Program-made: the position numbers and the translations under genes
In this document: piece after piece, positions 56,001 through 64,000 of the stretch
Numbering within the stretch: position 1 is the first letter of the stretch
Layout: each line of letters begins with the position of its first letter
Notes under the pieces: generated by a model
Database searches by the model: none
Told to the model about the DNA's origin: nothing
The model's input: only the letters and a program-made list of their open reading frames with translations
Assembly (NCBI GenBank): GCA_905221605.1
Contig: CAJNDS010002340.1
Location: forward strand, 417,250 to 481,249
Source of the DNA: Symbiodinium natans
Taxonomy: Eukaryota > Sar > Dinophyceae > Suessiales > Symbiodiniaceae
DNA length: 64,000 bases
Reading direction: 5' to 3'

Positions 56001-59000
56001 TCGGTCACCAACCGAATGGCATCTCTAGTGCCACACAGAATCAAATCGTCCACATAGCACAACATGAGGAATCTTTTCCCTCTCACAGTGCCCTCGAAGA
56101 CGGAAGGTTCCGTTGGGCATTGCTTCAACCCAACTTTCTTCACAACTGTCGCCAGCTTCAAGTTCCAAGCTTTGGCGGCAACTCTCAAACCATTCATGGC
56201 TTGATCCAGAATCATAAACACCGGGACATAATAGTCCTTGCAGGCGGAAACATCCTTGGGCAATTGGATAATCGCCTTCGATCCTTTCGGAAGGGGGGAA
56301 TGCAAGAATGCAGTGCTAACATCCAAAGTTGCGATATCCATAGCATCTACCGAAGCAATGGCCAAAAGCGTCCGTAACGCTTCTAAAGAAGGAGTCGTAG
56401 CACTCAGTCCTAAAGATGATGCTGTGCTCCCCTTTGCGATGTCTTGCACCACACACCGAGCTCTCACAGCTTCCTTGCCATTCACCACCTTTGGGCCTAT
56501 GACCCATCGGGTTGGGATGATCTTTATCCCATGCTGACGAGCAAACTTCTGAGCCTCGTCTGCTCCAACCACTCTCCCTGCTTTGTGAGCAGTCATACTC
56601 TGCAGCTCAGTTCGCCGGCCTTCCACTGTTTTATCCACATCTAATGGACATCCATCTATCTCAGACAGAACACTCGTGGGTCTTGCCAGCCAAACTTGGG
56701 ATCCACACACCTTCATGGACTCCGGGAAAGTGCTATTCTTGTTGAGCAGAATCGAATTGGTCACATGTACCAACTTCGGACTCTCGTCACTGCTTACCAT
56801 TTTAATAGGACCTTGAGGCACATCGAGTCTTGGGTCTAAACAAATACGATTGATCAGCCGGGGAACTCGATTGGACTCATCTGGAACTGAGTTCACATCT
56901 GAAGTTAAACTCTCTAAACGCCGGGGAACTCGACTGGACTCATTTGGAACTGAATCCACATCCATTTGAGGTTTTTCTTCCTCCATTGGGATCGCTTCAT
57001 CCTCAGCGGGAGTTTCTCCTTCGAAGTATCCAGGTTCCATTGCCTCATCTGGAATCCCTTGGTAAGGCAAACTTGGATCCTCAAAATCCTCCATGTCAAC
57101 ATCCACAACTTCTGTCGCAGGTGTTGGGACGCTTTGCTTCTCCTCCAACTTGGGATCTGGTCGACTCTCATAGGTGATCTTCGGGCGTTTCAGGAGTGAA
57201 GGCTCACTTCCAGACTCCATCACCCCCGCATCCTTTGAGCTTCTCTGGTCCATTTTTGGAGTTTCCTCTGTTGGTTCTTTCGATTCCAACCGTTGTCGTT
57301 GAGCTTTCAACCAATCATCATACCGTTTTCGGCATTCAGCATTGTGGTTGGCTTTTCCTCTTTTTGGACCACACGCAGGACAGTTCGCTGTGCCACCATG
57401 TTCCTTCACCCATGCAGCTGGAGGTCCAACTTTGCTCATGTCGGTGGTCGGTCCCTCAGACACTCGGCCCTCAAAGGCCTTGTCCGCTTCACCTTCAATC
57501 CGATCGGGCACACCATCCTCTTTCTCCTTCAGAATCGGGGGAGCCAATGTATCCGATGGATCATGCTCCTTGAGCAAATGTTGACAATGCTCCAACCCAA
57601 TCTTCAACGGAACGATGTGCTTGATGGACTTTGCTCGAAAGTGTTTTGGACAACCATCCACCATGGCACTCACAACATGAGTCAAGCCACCAACTTCAGG
57701 GTACACATAGGCTGCTTCCACAAACCGGGAGAGCGCCGTGGTTTTCATCGAATCCGGTAGCTCAGCCAGAACTGTAGCACCTATCAACGACGATCCACAC
57801 TCATGGAGGGATCTCTGTAGTACCAACTCCTGGGGTGATTTCTTCCCATCAAAGGCAGCTGCATGGTGATTGTGCATTGCAGCACAGTAAATCAGACCAA
57901 ACTCAAACGCTCGAGGACTTCTCTTCAAGTCAAAGCCCTGCGCTCGTAGATCCAACCTCACCGTGCTGAACAACTCCTTGAGTGTTCTCACTGCCCTTTC
58001 CACACCACCAACCGCTTCATGTCCCTGCGGAGGTGCTCTTTGGGTCACAATCCTAATCCCCAGATTGGCTCTCTTGATGAGGGCGCTCACCGCTGTCTCG
58101 CTGTCTGTCCTCAACAGTACAGCAGACCCTGCAATGTCCAGTCCGAAAGCATTCATCCAATAACGAATCCAGCTGGAGGTATTGTCAGCATTGGTCCCTA
58201 CCAACAGACATCCAATCATTCTGGTTGACATTTCAGTCATGACCAGTACTTTCATGTTGGGAGCCGTCGGCTGGTCTTTCGCAAAAGTACCAGTTACCAG
58301 GTTGATGAAGCAGAAATCTGCTTGCAACGCCACGGGTCGGTCTTGAGCATCCTTGGTCCGACGATGCTGGGTTGTTCCTCTTGTCATCCGACAATGAGGA
58401 CATTCGGACGAAAAAGGAATGTGGCCTCGCATCCGATGCAGCTCCATTTCTTCTTGCTTTTTCTTGGTCATTGACTGCACTGACTGCATCTGATCAACCT
58501 CCATCGGTCGTTGGCCATCATCCACATCCATGGGTCGAACCTCAGTTCTTCCAAAGGTTACTTTCTTTCGCTTTCCAGCATCACCTTGCAGGTAGATCCA
58601 AGGACATCCAGCCCAGGATACTCCATATCCCATGACTCCTTTCTTCTCGTGTCGCAGCGAAATCTCTCTTCGAGTGAACTTCACTTCCCAACCAGTATTC
58701 ACCATCTGCTCGGTGCTCAAGATGTTGTGAGCCACATCTGCTACAACTCCAGTCACACACACCGATGTCAAACCAAGATACTGCTTTCCTTCATACATAG
58801 GCAGCAAGGCTCGGATGCGAACTCGCTCGAAGACATTCACCGGGGTATCGTTGGCTGCTGAGTACCTCTCATTAGGTCCCAACGCCTTCCGATCCAAGAT
58901 CTGGAACTCATCCAAGTATCTTTTCGCAATCACAGTCACCGATGCTCCTGAGTCAATCAACCACCATTTGCTTGCATCATCCTTTTCCATGCTTTTGACT

Positions 59001-59473
59001 TGATTCATCGGAGGTTTCATCAAAGACCGAACTGACTTAGATGGCAACATCTGAGATAAATCGGTAGAGATCCGATGCTCCAACTCGGCAATCCGGACTC
59101 TCGTCTCAACTTCCCATGACCAATCTATCTCATCAGTACTCCGGGGAATCCACTCTTTTCTCACTTCATCGAGCAATCCTTCCAGAGGTTGCAACACAGA
59201 TTCCACTCGGGCCTCTGACTCAGGTTCATTCCATTCACCTCCAGTTAGCTGGTAGTCACTCGACTCACCCTCTTGGGAGACTTCAGCAACTGTCTTCCCC
59301 TTTCCTTTGCCTTTTCCTTTGGGCTTTCCCTTTTCGGGCTTCTTCTTGGGATCTCCTTTTGCCTTGGCTTTCGCCTTAGCATTGGGGGAATTGGGCTTCT
59401 TGCCTGAATCTCCCTCCTTATACCAGCAATCGCGGGCATAATGTCCCTTTCCACCACACACATAGCACTCCAC
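53045..59473 (-). CDS. pol: Copia pol polyprotein with long C-terminal extension
   Basis: About 2,142 codons from the GTG at 59,473; the frame is open from 59,581, so translation probably enters from gag. Residue positions: CCHC knuckle CYVCGGKGHYARDC 3-16; K/G-rich linker; protease WWLIDSGASVTVI about 170-182; integrase zinc site HRMRGH...CPHC 346-361, catalytic ALQADF 386, LLRTDSE 456 and GGVERAV 492; a Cys-His motif CPAC...HNAEC about 698-714; acidic linker; reverse transcriptase from RWVIGPKVV 989 through TLDVSTAFLHSP 1049 to CYVDDLILCG 1139; RNase H from EVYADASWA 1318 to ADVLTKCL 1448. Copia proteins normally end here. This one continues about 650 residues, with CKVCKWLF...CEKCKQ (two CxxC, about 1590-1630), an unrecognised globular stretch and a charged C-terminal helix. 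All key catalytic residues seen are intact. Confidence 0.93.
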   Translation of the reverse strand: MECYVCGGKGHYARDCWYKEGDSGKKPNSPNAKAKAKAKGDPKKKPEKGKPKGKGKGKGKTVAEVSQEGESSDYQLTGGEWNEPESEARVESVLQPLEGLLDEVRKEWIPRSTDEIDWSWEVETRVRIAELEHRISTDLSQMLPSKSVRSLMKPPMNQVKSMEKDDASKWWLIDSGASVTVIAKRYLDEFQILDRKALGPNERYSAANDTPVNVFERVRIRALLPMYEGKQYLGLTSVCVTGVVADVAHNILSTEQMVNTGWEVKFTRREISLRHEKKGVMGYGVSWAGCPWIYLQGDAGKRKKVTFGRTEVRPMDVDDGQRPMEVDQMQSVQSMTKKKQEEMELHRMRGHIPFSSECPHCRMTRGTTQHRRTKDAQDRPVALQADFCFINLVTGTFAKDQPTAPNMKVLVMTEMSTRMIGCLLVGTNADNTSSWIRYWMNAFGLDIAGSAVLLRTDSETAVSALIKRANLGIRIVTQRAPPQGHEAVGGVERAVRTLKELFSTVRLDLRAQGFDLKRSPRAFEFGLIYCAAMHNHHAAAFDGKKSPQELVLQRSLHECGSSLIGATVLAELPDSMKTTALSRFVEAAYVYPEVGGLTHVVSAMVDGCPKHFRAKSIKHIVPLKIGLEHCQHLLKEHDPSDTLAPPILKEKEDGVPDRIEGEADKAFEGRVSEGPTTDMSKVGPPAAWVKEHGGTANCPACGPKRGKANHNAECRKRYDDWLKAQRQRLESKEPTEETPKMDQRSSKDAGVMESGSEPSLLKRPKITYESRPDPKLEEKQSVPTPATEVVDVDMEDFEDPSLPYQGIPDEAMEPGYFEGETPAEDEAIPMEEEKPQMDVDSVPNESSRVPRRLESLTSDVNSVPDESNRVPRLINRICLDPRLDVPQGPIKMVSSDESPKLVHVTNSILLNKNSTFPESMKVCGSQVWLARPTSVLSEIDGCPLDVDKTVEGRRTELQSMTAHKAGRVVGADEAQKFARQHGIKIIPTRWVIGPKVVNGKEAVRARCVVQDIAKGSTASSLGLSATTPSLEALRTLLAIASVDAMDIATLDVSTAFLHSPLPKGSKAIIQLPKDVSACKDYYVPVFMILDQAMNGLRVAAKAWNLKLATVVKKVGLKQCPTEPSVFEGTVRGKRFLMLCYVDDLILCGTRDAIRLVTDTLNGELKIKETGRITSTGGKITFLGREIERQGSHLRMRVPPAYLDALFETEFCKDLKVVTAPPDIVKTVEKGRASGSDPELSDTAAARYRAVLGRIAWWGQSRPDLSRWMSILSQGQSKPTACFEQALRQVIRFLKGQYHAWQYFGPDGNVPDSGPAQLEVYADASWAPQASLGRRSVSGIAIFYRGCLIKGISRVQGCVSLSSCEAELRAILTAVQESEGLATLIGQLAESDVTIRLHTDSSSARAVLLNRGLSRRVRHLDIAVCYLQERIQEAQTLKVIWCPTAGMIADVLTKCLSQVTFCQHQQAMGIYPGEDVQQVWRICGIRPRVGVQACQCAEATGCSVEQVGSLKSVKKCGEVFENFHLRSPETLREDSSPEVQEMDLWSNRKSFGSSTTEASPSLEPVPLVKDRKMAAEDSRKGEQGAEMKSPFWCKVCKWLFRSEHAAGLSWDESGKPKCEKCKQTVTVSGTDASHAFHLREAEKERRAAGKRGDKGESRGSGQAAPKPKAMPKVIERMVDVFPELADPEPPKWFGDVSWSICRRGTPVDELELKDVVGTLSDKDMLRYQSSYEKLVKPIQEVCELQEKPTKIFGILDVRGQIGGKAIIWEMAVNEGGLYMEVPPGTCGLAMLSFVRYLKRKGIVPVLLLGEHQDLGVLRMVDLLCMLPILGAERIMEDEAESSYYPPWVLRWKRSAKEGSLVFKELVERVRVISMLSCDTLRIHEPELRERPVPKWSFVAYSHYRSVMESVAGFLEDLEKKKEEITDTQRAASWKKVVASETRSGVVWICKCKWHLPTDYVVRFNLTLPADMWQQAFGIMGENVGKLEKEEKDLKRILKAAAEQQDREFEEAERKRKRIADLSAAEEEAAKRAKLEGEAVRSPVSVVPSELDAAAIAQIAERVKASFSVADLELMLEEKKRKVGDQPTERPAETPAEPSRSSQDVMMETRTAELAEMKEAAKERRAKLMESTGAGEKKGEEDEE

Positions 59474-61173
59474 ATCCTTCTTGTTCTGGCTTGAAGCTCG
59501 TTTGCCAGCACCTTTGCTTGATTCGCGCTTGCCTTTCTGTTCCTTTCCTTTGCCTTTTGGTTTCCTTCGTTGCCCTTTCCCTCATTGGGATCTCGAAAAG
59601 GTTGAAGCTTCGTGCCAGGGGCTTCTGACCACACCCTTTGTTGCACCTCAAACTTCAGAGCAACTCTTTTCAGATCTTCAAACGATTCACTATCGCCATG
59701 CAACAAGCAATGGCTTCTACACCGATCTGGCAAACTGCGCAGCAAAACCATAACCGAATCCGCTTCTTGGATCTGCAAACCACCAGCATGCACATCGGGA
59801 TCAAGACTATTGAGCAGCTTGGTGTACTTGTTCAACTCATGCTCAATCTTTCGAATGATCTCCGGAATACTGGGTGCTTTCACGGTTTGATTCACCAGCT
59901 GCGACCGAAAGAACAGGCATTCAGCTCGCGACTTCAGGCAAAACTCCTTCGCCAGCAATCTCAAAGCCACAAAACCAGATTGTTGATAAGTGCTCTCACT
60001 TTCAACATATGTCTGCAAAATCAGAGAACTCTTCTCATGATTTGCAAAAGTCTGTCGCAGGATGTGCATCAGCCTCGTCGACCTCTTCTGTGGCTCCACA
60101 GTAAGTCGATCCTGTTTCAGCCGAGACTCTTCTTGAGTCTTCACCGCATGCATGAGCTCATTGGGAAACACTTCTGAACCCAAACCAACCCAACTGGTCA
60201 GCTTCTCCATCCAGGTCAAGAATCCAAGAGCTTCAGAGATGCGATCCTTCCAAGACGAAAAGTCAATGGTCGGCAAACTGGGCAACCATTTGTCCGATCG
60301 AGCAAACACATCCCTTTCCCTTTCTTGCTCCAGAGGTGGAGGTCTCAGTGGGGGACTTGGGCTCGCCATCCGAAAAAGCTGGGTCCCCTTCGCAGGAGTA
60401 CCCACTGGCGATGCACCTTGACATCCCGAAGAAGAACTGGGCATGTTCTCAGGAACACCATCCTGAGGTAAGGGGGGATTCACCTGTTGCTGTTGCTGTG
60501 GCTGCTGTTGCTGATGCTGCTGTATCATCCACTGCTGATGCTGCTGCTGTTGCTGCACCATGGACGAAGTCATCGTTTGCATAAACTGCTGTTGCTGCAC
60601 AACCAGTTGCTGCATCATGCTTTCCAATTCTCGCACTTGTCTCGTCAACCCTTGCACGTCGGGTGATGTTTGTGATGGTGTCACCACAGGTTGAGGAGGT
60701 CCAGTGGATAGTCCTGGTGGTAACGAAGGACTTCCTACCGCTTGCTGAGGCAAACCAGGGGGAAACGAAGGGCCTCCCATTGTCTGTTGGGGTGCTCCAG
60801 TAGCTACCCCACGAGGGCTTCTGGCGGGAGTTCGACCTCTGGGCACTGGGCCATACACAGGTTGGCTTCCTTGTGCCAAACCTTGCACCCACAGTGGGTT
60901 GGGATTTCCCAAACCCGGAAAAGGGTCTACCCTTCGCCTTGTCTCAGCATCCATGATGGGCACAGAGCTTCCACGCTCTCGTCCACCTCTTGGACTCCTC
61001 ACATGAGCTCCACTGGTATGTCGTGGGGATGTATTCAACATTGTTCCTGAACTCAGGCTCCAGCCTGCAGTCTCTCCACAACGTCTTCTGGCGAAAATTC
61101 TCTCACCAACACCAGATGGTCCAGGCTCCTGAAGAACCTTAGTTCTACTCTTCCAAGCACCGTATTCCTCCAA
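59245..61173 (-). CDS. gag: Copia gag (capsid/nucleocapsid) protein
   Basis: 642 codons; the frame overlaps pol by about 230 nt. The N-terminal third is Pro/Gly/Arg-rich. A glutamine-rich segment with VQQQQFMQTMTSSM and long Q runs lies at about residues 185-235. The conserved gag core follows, with DFSSWKDRISEALGFLTWME and a Leu-rich helical region to about residue 530. Past FRDPNEGKG the gag frame is probably not used: the alternative -1 frame encodes a K/G-rich linker running into the zinc knuckle. Gag assembles the virus-like particle and binds the element RNA. The start at 61,173 is the first Met of the frame. Confidence 0.85.
   Translation of the reverse strand: MEEYGAWKSRTKVLQEPGPSGVGERIFARRRCGETAGWSLSSGTMLNTSPRHTSGAHVRSPRGGRERGSSVPIMDAETRRRVDPFPGLGNPNPLWVQGLAQGSQPVYGPVPRGRTPARSPRGVATGAPQQTMGGPSFPPGLPQQAVGSPSLPPGLSTGPPQPVVTPSQTSPDVQGLTRQVRELESMMQQLVVQQQQFMQTMTSSMVQQQQQHQQWMIQQHQQQQPQQQQQVNPPLPQDGVPENMPSSSSGCQGASPVGTPAKGTQLFRMASPSPPLRPPPLEQERERDVFARSDKWLPSLPTIDFSSWKDRISEALGFLTWMEKLTSWVGLGSEVFPNELMHAVKTQEESRLKQDRLTVEPQKRSTRLMHILRQTFANHEKSSLILQTYVESESTYQQSGFVALRLLAKEFCLKSRAECLFFRSQLVNQTVKAPSIPEIIRKIEHELNKYTKLLNSLDPDVHAGGLQIQEADSVMVLLRSLPDRCRSHCLLHGDSESFEDLKRVALKFEVQQRVWSEAPGTKLQPFRDPNEGKGNEGNQKAKERNRKASANQAKVLANELQARTRRMWSAMCVVERDIMPAIAGIRREIQARSPIPPMLRRKPRQKEIPRRSPKRESPKEKAKERGRQLLKSPKRVSRVTTS
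59575..59581 (-). promoter_or_regulatory. Candidate -1 frameshift site GGGAAAG
   Basis: In the gag frame the sequence reads GAG GGA AAG, so the heptamer G GGA AAG fits the X XXY YYZ slippery pattern. It starts directly after the TGA (59,584-59,582) that closes the pol frame, that is at the first place where a -1 shift can work. A one-base sequencing or mutational indel is the alternative. Confidence 0.5.
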
Positions 61174-61444
61174 GATCGGTCACAACCAATCCAGTTCCAG
61201 ACAAACCACCTTGCCCGGGCTCCAAAGTGCCTCAACAGCCGCTGAACCAACTGCTTCCAAGCCTGATGAGTCCGGATCCGCCTCCTCACAGGATAGGCTT
61301 CCCGGTACTCACTTACACGGTCCGAGTACAAGAGATTCCGGTCCACTGGCAGTCTGGGCTCCAAACCCAAACTTGCCTCCAGGCACTCACAGAGTCCTGA
61401 CAGACAACCAAAGACCATACACGGGCTCGTACCACAAGGCACAA

Positions 61445-61456
61445 GCTCCGCTACCA
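61445..61456 (-). promoter_or_regulatory. Primer-binding site, initiator-Met tRNA type
   Basis: The sense strand reads TGGTAGCGGAGC two bases after the 5' LTR end. TGGTAGC is complementary to the common 3' end GCUACCA of eukaryotic initiator tRNA-Met, and the 12-mer differs by two bases from the plant copia site TGGTATCAGAGC. Confidence 0.75.
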
Positions 61457-61458
61457 CG

Positions 61459-61825
61459 TGAAAAACCGAAGGTCCCTCTGGTACCTTTTCCCTTGAAAGC
61501 ACGACCTCTCACACAAGTGCGGACAACTCTCTCTTTTTCACAGTCAGAGCCACTTGAGCCAAAAGTCACGAAGTGCACAAACTAAACGAATTCTCTCTTG
61601 TGAGCTTAAACTCAGCTTCAGAACGAAGTTCCTACACACTGCACACTCACTTTAAATAGCGTATTGGGCAAAAACACACTCGTATGATTTCCTTGGAAAT
61701 CAACGAGGCATAAACCATCGAGGATGGGATCACACGGATTCCCAATCACTCCGAAGCAAAACAAACCTATACAAGCTGATCCAAAACATGACAAAAACAT
61801 CACTGATCAGCCACAATCTTCCACA
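61459..61825 (-). repeat. 5' LTR of the copia element
   Basis: About 367 bp, TG...CA, near-identical to the LTR at 51,936. Sense-strand landmarks are TATTTAAA (about 61,657-61,650) as a possible TATA-like box, then the spliced-leader-like 12-mer about 90 nt downstream, then the LTR end GGTTTTTCA. Confidence 0.93.
61553..61564 (-). other. Spliced-leader-like 12-mer in 5' LTR
   Basis: TTTTGGCTCAAG on the sense strand, identical to the 3' end of the dinoflagellate spliced leader. It lies downstream of the TATA-like box, inside the expected R or U5 region. Confidence 0.6.
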
Positions 61826-61832
61826 GGTTGCG
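61826..61832. repeat. Target-site duplication, right copy (GGTTGCG)
   Basis: Matches 51,929-51,935 exactly and directly follows the terminal CA of the right LTR. Confidence 0.8.
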
Positions 61833-61887
61833 CCTGTTTACGGATTATTGGACGCTCCAAGGGCATGGCGAGAGACAGTCAAAGATC
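61833..61887 (+). pseudogene. Decayed copia reverse transcriptase, continuation
   Basis: The frame resumes as PVYGLLDAPRAWRETVKDHL and stops at a TGA. Joined behind LIQLVA of the left fragment it gives the family's conserved YGL.(D/Q)APRAW motif, which proves the two pieces were one gene. The older element cannot be followed further. Confidence 0.85.
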
Positions 61888-61917
61888 ATTTAATGCCATG
61901 CTGAGGCCATGAAGAGA

Positions 61918-62646
61918 TCACAGGCTACTGTTCGGTGGGTTCCACATTTTAAAATGTTTGTCATGGCATCGAAGAGAGCTTGATCTTCGTTGGGGCTCAG
62001 CTCCTGAGCGCCGAGATGCGTGAACGTAGTCTATCATTTCTCGGGCAGCACCTTTGCATCCTTTGCTCCAGAGGATCATCATGTCGAAAGGCTGCGTTGC
62101 GATGAGGGCGCGGCTGATGAAAGAGGCAGCTGATGGCTCGTGCTTGCACAGATCGTGTGGCCTCTGCTGTTTAGGATCTGAAGCAGTTTCTGAAGCATCT
62201 GAGGATCTGTGCGTGATCGTTGAATGAGGTCGCGAAGGAACATTAGTTTTCCTGGTCACCTGGCAGGCAAATGATTCAATCGGAACTGGTACTTGTGGAA
62301 TTTGTGCTTCAGGACTGCTCTGGCGGGATGCTGTTCTGGTATGGAAGGTGGAAGCGGCGGCGTCTCGGCTTATAAATCGGCGTGGGTTCCCAAGCTTCTG
62401 CAGAAGGACCCTTGCAAGCAACATCCACGGCTGAAACCCGAACACCTGGAGATACGGACGCAGAAGTTCACGTAGATCCAAATCCTGCGCAATTTTTTCT
62501 CTAAGAGCGAGTCTAAGCTGCCTCGTAATCGCACTTCCAAAAGTCTTGCTCCTACCTGCACCCACACTGTTAAGCCATGCTGCAGCTGTACAAGGTTCGA
62601 CCCACCTGCTTCTTGGCAATAAGATCTGAGAGGTAGTTGAGCACAC
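61918..62646 (-). CDS. Hypothetical 242-codon ORF
   Basis: An uninterrupted minus frame from 62,646 with a basic N-terminal half (LRLALREKIAQDLDLRELLR, GFQPWMLLARVLLQKLG) and a Ser/Pro/Arg-rich rest. No domain, splice evidence or neighbour supports a function. It adjoins the 3' side of the old copia fragment and could be non-coding chance. Confidence 0.25.
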   Translation of the reverse strand: MCSTTSQILLPRSRWVEPCTAAAWLNSVGAGRSKTFGSAITRQLRLALREKIAQDLDLRELLRPYLQVFGFQPWMLLARVLLQKLGNPRRFISRDAAASTFHTRTASRQSSPEAQIPQVPVPIESFACQVTRKTNVPSRPHSTITHRSSDASETASDPKQQRPHDLCKHEPSAASFISRALIATQPFDMMILWSKGCKGAAREMIDYVHASRRSGAEPQRRSSSLRCHDKHFKMWNPPNSSL

Positions 62647-62649
62647 AGA

Positions 62650-64000
62650 CGGAGCAGCCTGACGCCAAATGTACCCACTGCCCCACGTTCCAGTTCTTCA
62701 TCTCGTGTCTCTTTGCCCAACCGGCTCTACCACACGATCTTGGGCGTTATGTTAAATTGCCCTTTCTCTGGCTTTCTAACAAATCTGAATCTATTGCTAA
62801 TTTAGCTGCTGGGTGTTACCATCTAAGAGACATAAAGACCACAAACTTGCCAGAGCTATCGTCTGTCAAGAGTTTATGGGGAACTTTTGAACTATGCCTA
62901 AAAAAAACAACTAAAGAGCGAAAAAACCACCTACCATACAGAGCAGTACCATTGATTTTTTGCAGAAAGTCAATACATAAACTCTTCCAGATCTAACACG
63001 GTTCCAGAACACATGCTTCTTGCGTTTTGGATTCTAAATTGGAGGTATTGGAAGATGAAGCTAAGTCAGAACTATAGCCAACACAAGCTGTGTGTTGACA
63101 TCTCTGGATTTTATATGTATTACGCGCTGGAGTTGTCAAGTTCACTTGCTTACTGTGGAGGTCACTTCGCGGCTTCCCTACTTTTGGGGTTGATTTCTTG
63201 CCCTCTTTTTGTCTCTCCAAATCCACACACCTTTCACCACCCGCATATTTCCACTTGAACAGCTAGCAGAACCCAGCCGACATACACGCAAACACACGAA
63301 GCCACTTTGCACCCACAAAATGACACACATCCACACTCCATGACACACTCTCTAACCCACAAAACGTCGAAACCACAACACACCACACCCATTTGCAATA
63401 AAACCCGTGAACACACAAAGACACTACTGCAAGGTGTCACTTCTGAGACTCCATGCCTTACCAACTTTTCCTTGCACACTGAAGCCAAAGACATGCACCC
63501 GCAAACCAACCCACTTTGAACCACAAATGCTCACACACACACACACATCCACAACACTCTTGCACATGCACCTCAGAAAACAGCCGAAACCACAACACGC
63601 ACATTCTCATTCTCATGAATATCTTTCAGTTTCGATTGCGATTTTTTTTACTGTCTTTCTGGTCAATCGACAGCTTACCAGGGGCGGTTTCTCGGAACTC
63701 TCTCTCTGAAAGCTTGCAACTTAACCGAGAGATCATCCGGACAAAAAAAAACAAAGAAAACATTGAACAAAAGTAAGAGAAAAATTCTTATCAGACGGAC
63801 AAAGACAATTTGAATTGAAAAAAAAAACAAAAAAAAAAACAAAAAAATGTTGCTATAAATCTGCTGCTGAATCTAAGAAAATTGTCCAAGTTTCACAACT
63901 GAATTCCAGTGTTTTCTCGATTTCTCCAAAGTTCAAAAAAAAAGACTTTTTTTGACAAAGCTTTGTCTGGGTTCTCTTGTTTTTGATTTTCCAAAATGGC
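62650..64000. other. No supported gene; CA- and A-rich sequence
   Basis: The 63,230-63,610 stretch is CA-rich (many ACACA runs) and 63,740-63,960 is A-rich. Frames are short. The last ten bases, read on the minus strand, are GCCATTTTGG, which also occurs inside the dinoflagellate spliced leader, but the window ends there and the flank does not match. Confidence 0.4.

Larger units (their letters stand above)
51936..61825 (-). mobile_element. Nearly intact Ty1/copia LTR retrotransposon, 9,890 bp
   Basis: Two near-identical LTRs bracket a leader with a primer-binding site, gag, pol and a G-run polypurine tract, all in minus orientation. Domain order in pol is protease, integrase, reverse transcriptase, RNase H, which defines copia. 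The ends are TG...CA and a 7-bp duplication flanks it. The LTRs differ mainly by a 5-base indel, so insertion was recent. It sits inside an older copia copy in the opposite orientation. Protein-coding frames are open over nearly 8 kb, suggesting a potentially active or lately active element, apart from the gag-pol frame shift. Confidence 0.95.

Noticed and set aside
53465-59379. Plus-strand frames of 60-209 codons inside the copia element
   Set aside because: They are antisense shadows of the intact minus-strand pol and gag frames.
59245-59480. C-terminal end of the gag frame as real protein
   Set aside because: The overlapping -1 frame encodes the CCHC zinc knuckle and K/G-rich linker expected here, so the gag-frame tail is probably not the main product.
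63991-64000. GCCATTTTGG on the minus strand as part of a spliced leader
   Set aside because: Only 10 nt match, the bases after it diverge from the leader, and the window ends before the other flank.

Overview
The window looks like nuclear DNA of an alveolate protist, most probably a dinoflagellate. The grounds are spliceosomal genes split into many very small exons, both GT and GC 5' splice sites, high G+C third codon positions, plant/alveolate-type TTTAGGG repeats everywhere in the first 47 kb, genes mostly read in one direction, and a full-length Ty1/copia element whose LTRs carry 12 nt identical to the 3' end of the dinoflagellate spliced leader. The species cannot be named from the sequence. 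Nothing bacterial, no tRNA or rRNA gene and no CRISPR array was seen.

About 0.3-47.3 kb is one kind of landscape: islands of 50-350 bp of coding sequence between arrays of TTTAGGG/CCCTAAA and its variants. Most islands read on the minus strand. Two genes are identified with confidence from collinear exons: a U4/U6 snRNP protein Prp3 homologue in about 24 exons (25.96-40.13 kb), and a PAP2-type phosphatase (31.59-32.96 kb) lying inside one Prp3 intron on the same strand. A two-S1-domain protein (13.34-14.34 kb) has an exactly defined two-exon structure whose intron is largely (TTTAGGG)n. Other multi-exon genes can be outlined but not named: an E/A/K-rich protein (14.7-16.6 kb), a D/Y/W/K-rich protein (6.7-9.3 kb), a gene starting at 13,275, a plus-strand gene at 9.33-9.65 kb, and exon groups at 1.3-5.8, 17.6-25.3 and 43.0-45.6 kb.

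The most striking signal is how the repeats are arranged. On the plus strand most exons read CCCTAAA - exon - TTTAGGG. In transcript orientation an intron therefore tends to begin GT-TTAGGG(n) and to end in (CCCTAAA)n ... AG. The telomere-like repeat supplies the 5' splice donor in many introns, and the two intron ends are complementary, so the intron RNA could fold into a hairpin.

At 46.7-48.3 kb is a La-related protein (La motif plus RRM-like module) with ordinary 56-86 bp introns; the telomeric repeats stop inside this gene at 47.28 kb. From 48.3 to 51.4 kb no gene could be secured.

From 51.4 to 61.9 kb is a nested retrotransposon pair. A decayed plus-strand copia reverse transcriptase is split by a nearly intact 9.89-kb minus-strand copia element (51,936-61,825) with near-identical LTRs, a 7-bp target duplication, an initiator-Met-type primer site, gag, a -1 shifted pol ORF of more than 2,100 codons, and an unusual C-terminal extension of about 650 residues after RNase H. 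The last 2 kb holds one unrecognised ORF and CA- and A-rich sequence. Short palindromic MITE-like elements and several tandem repeats are scattered through the first 47 kb.
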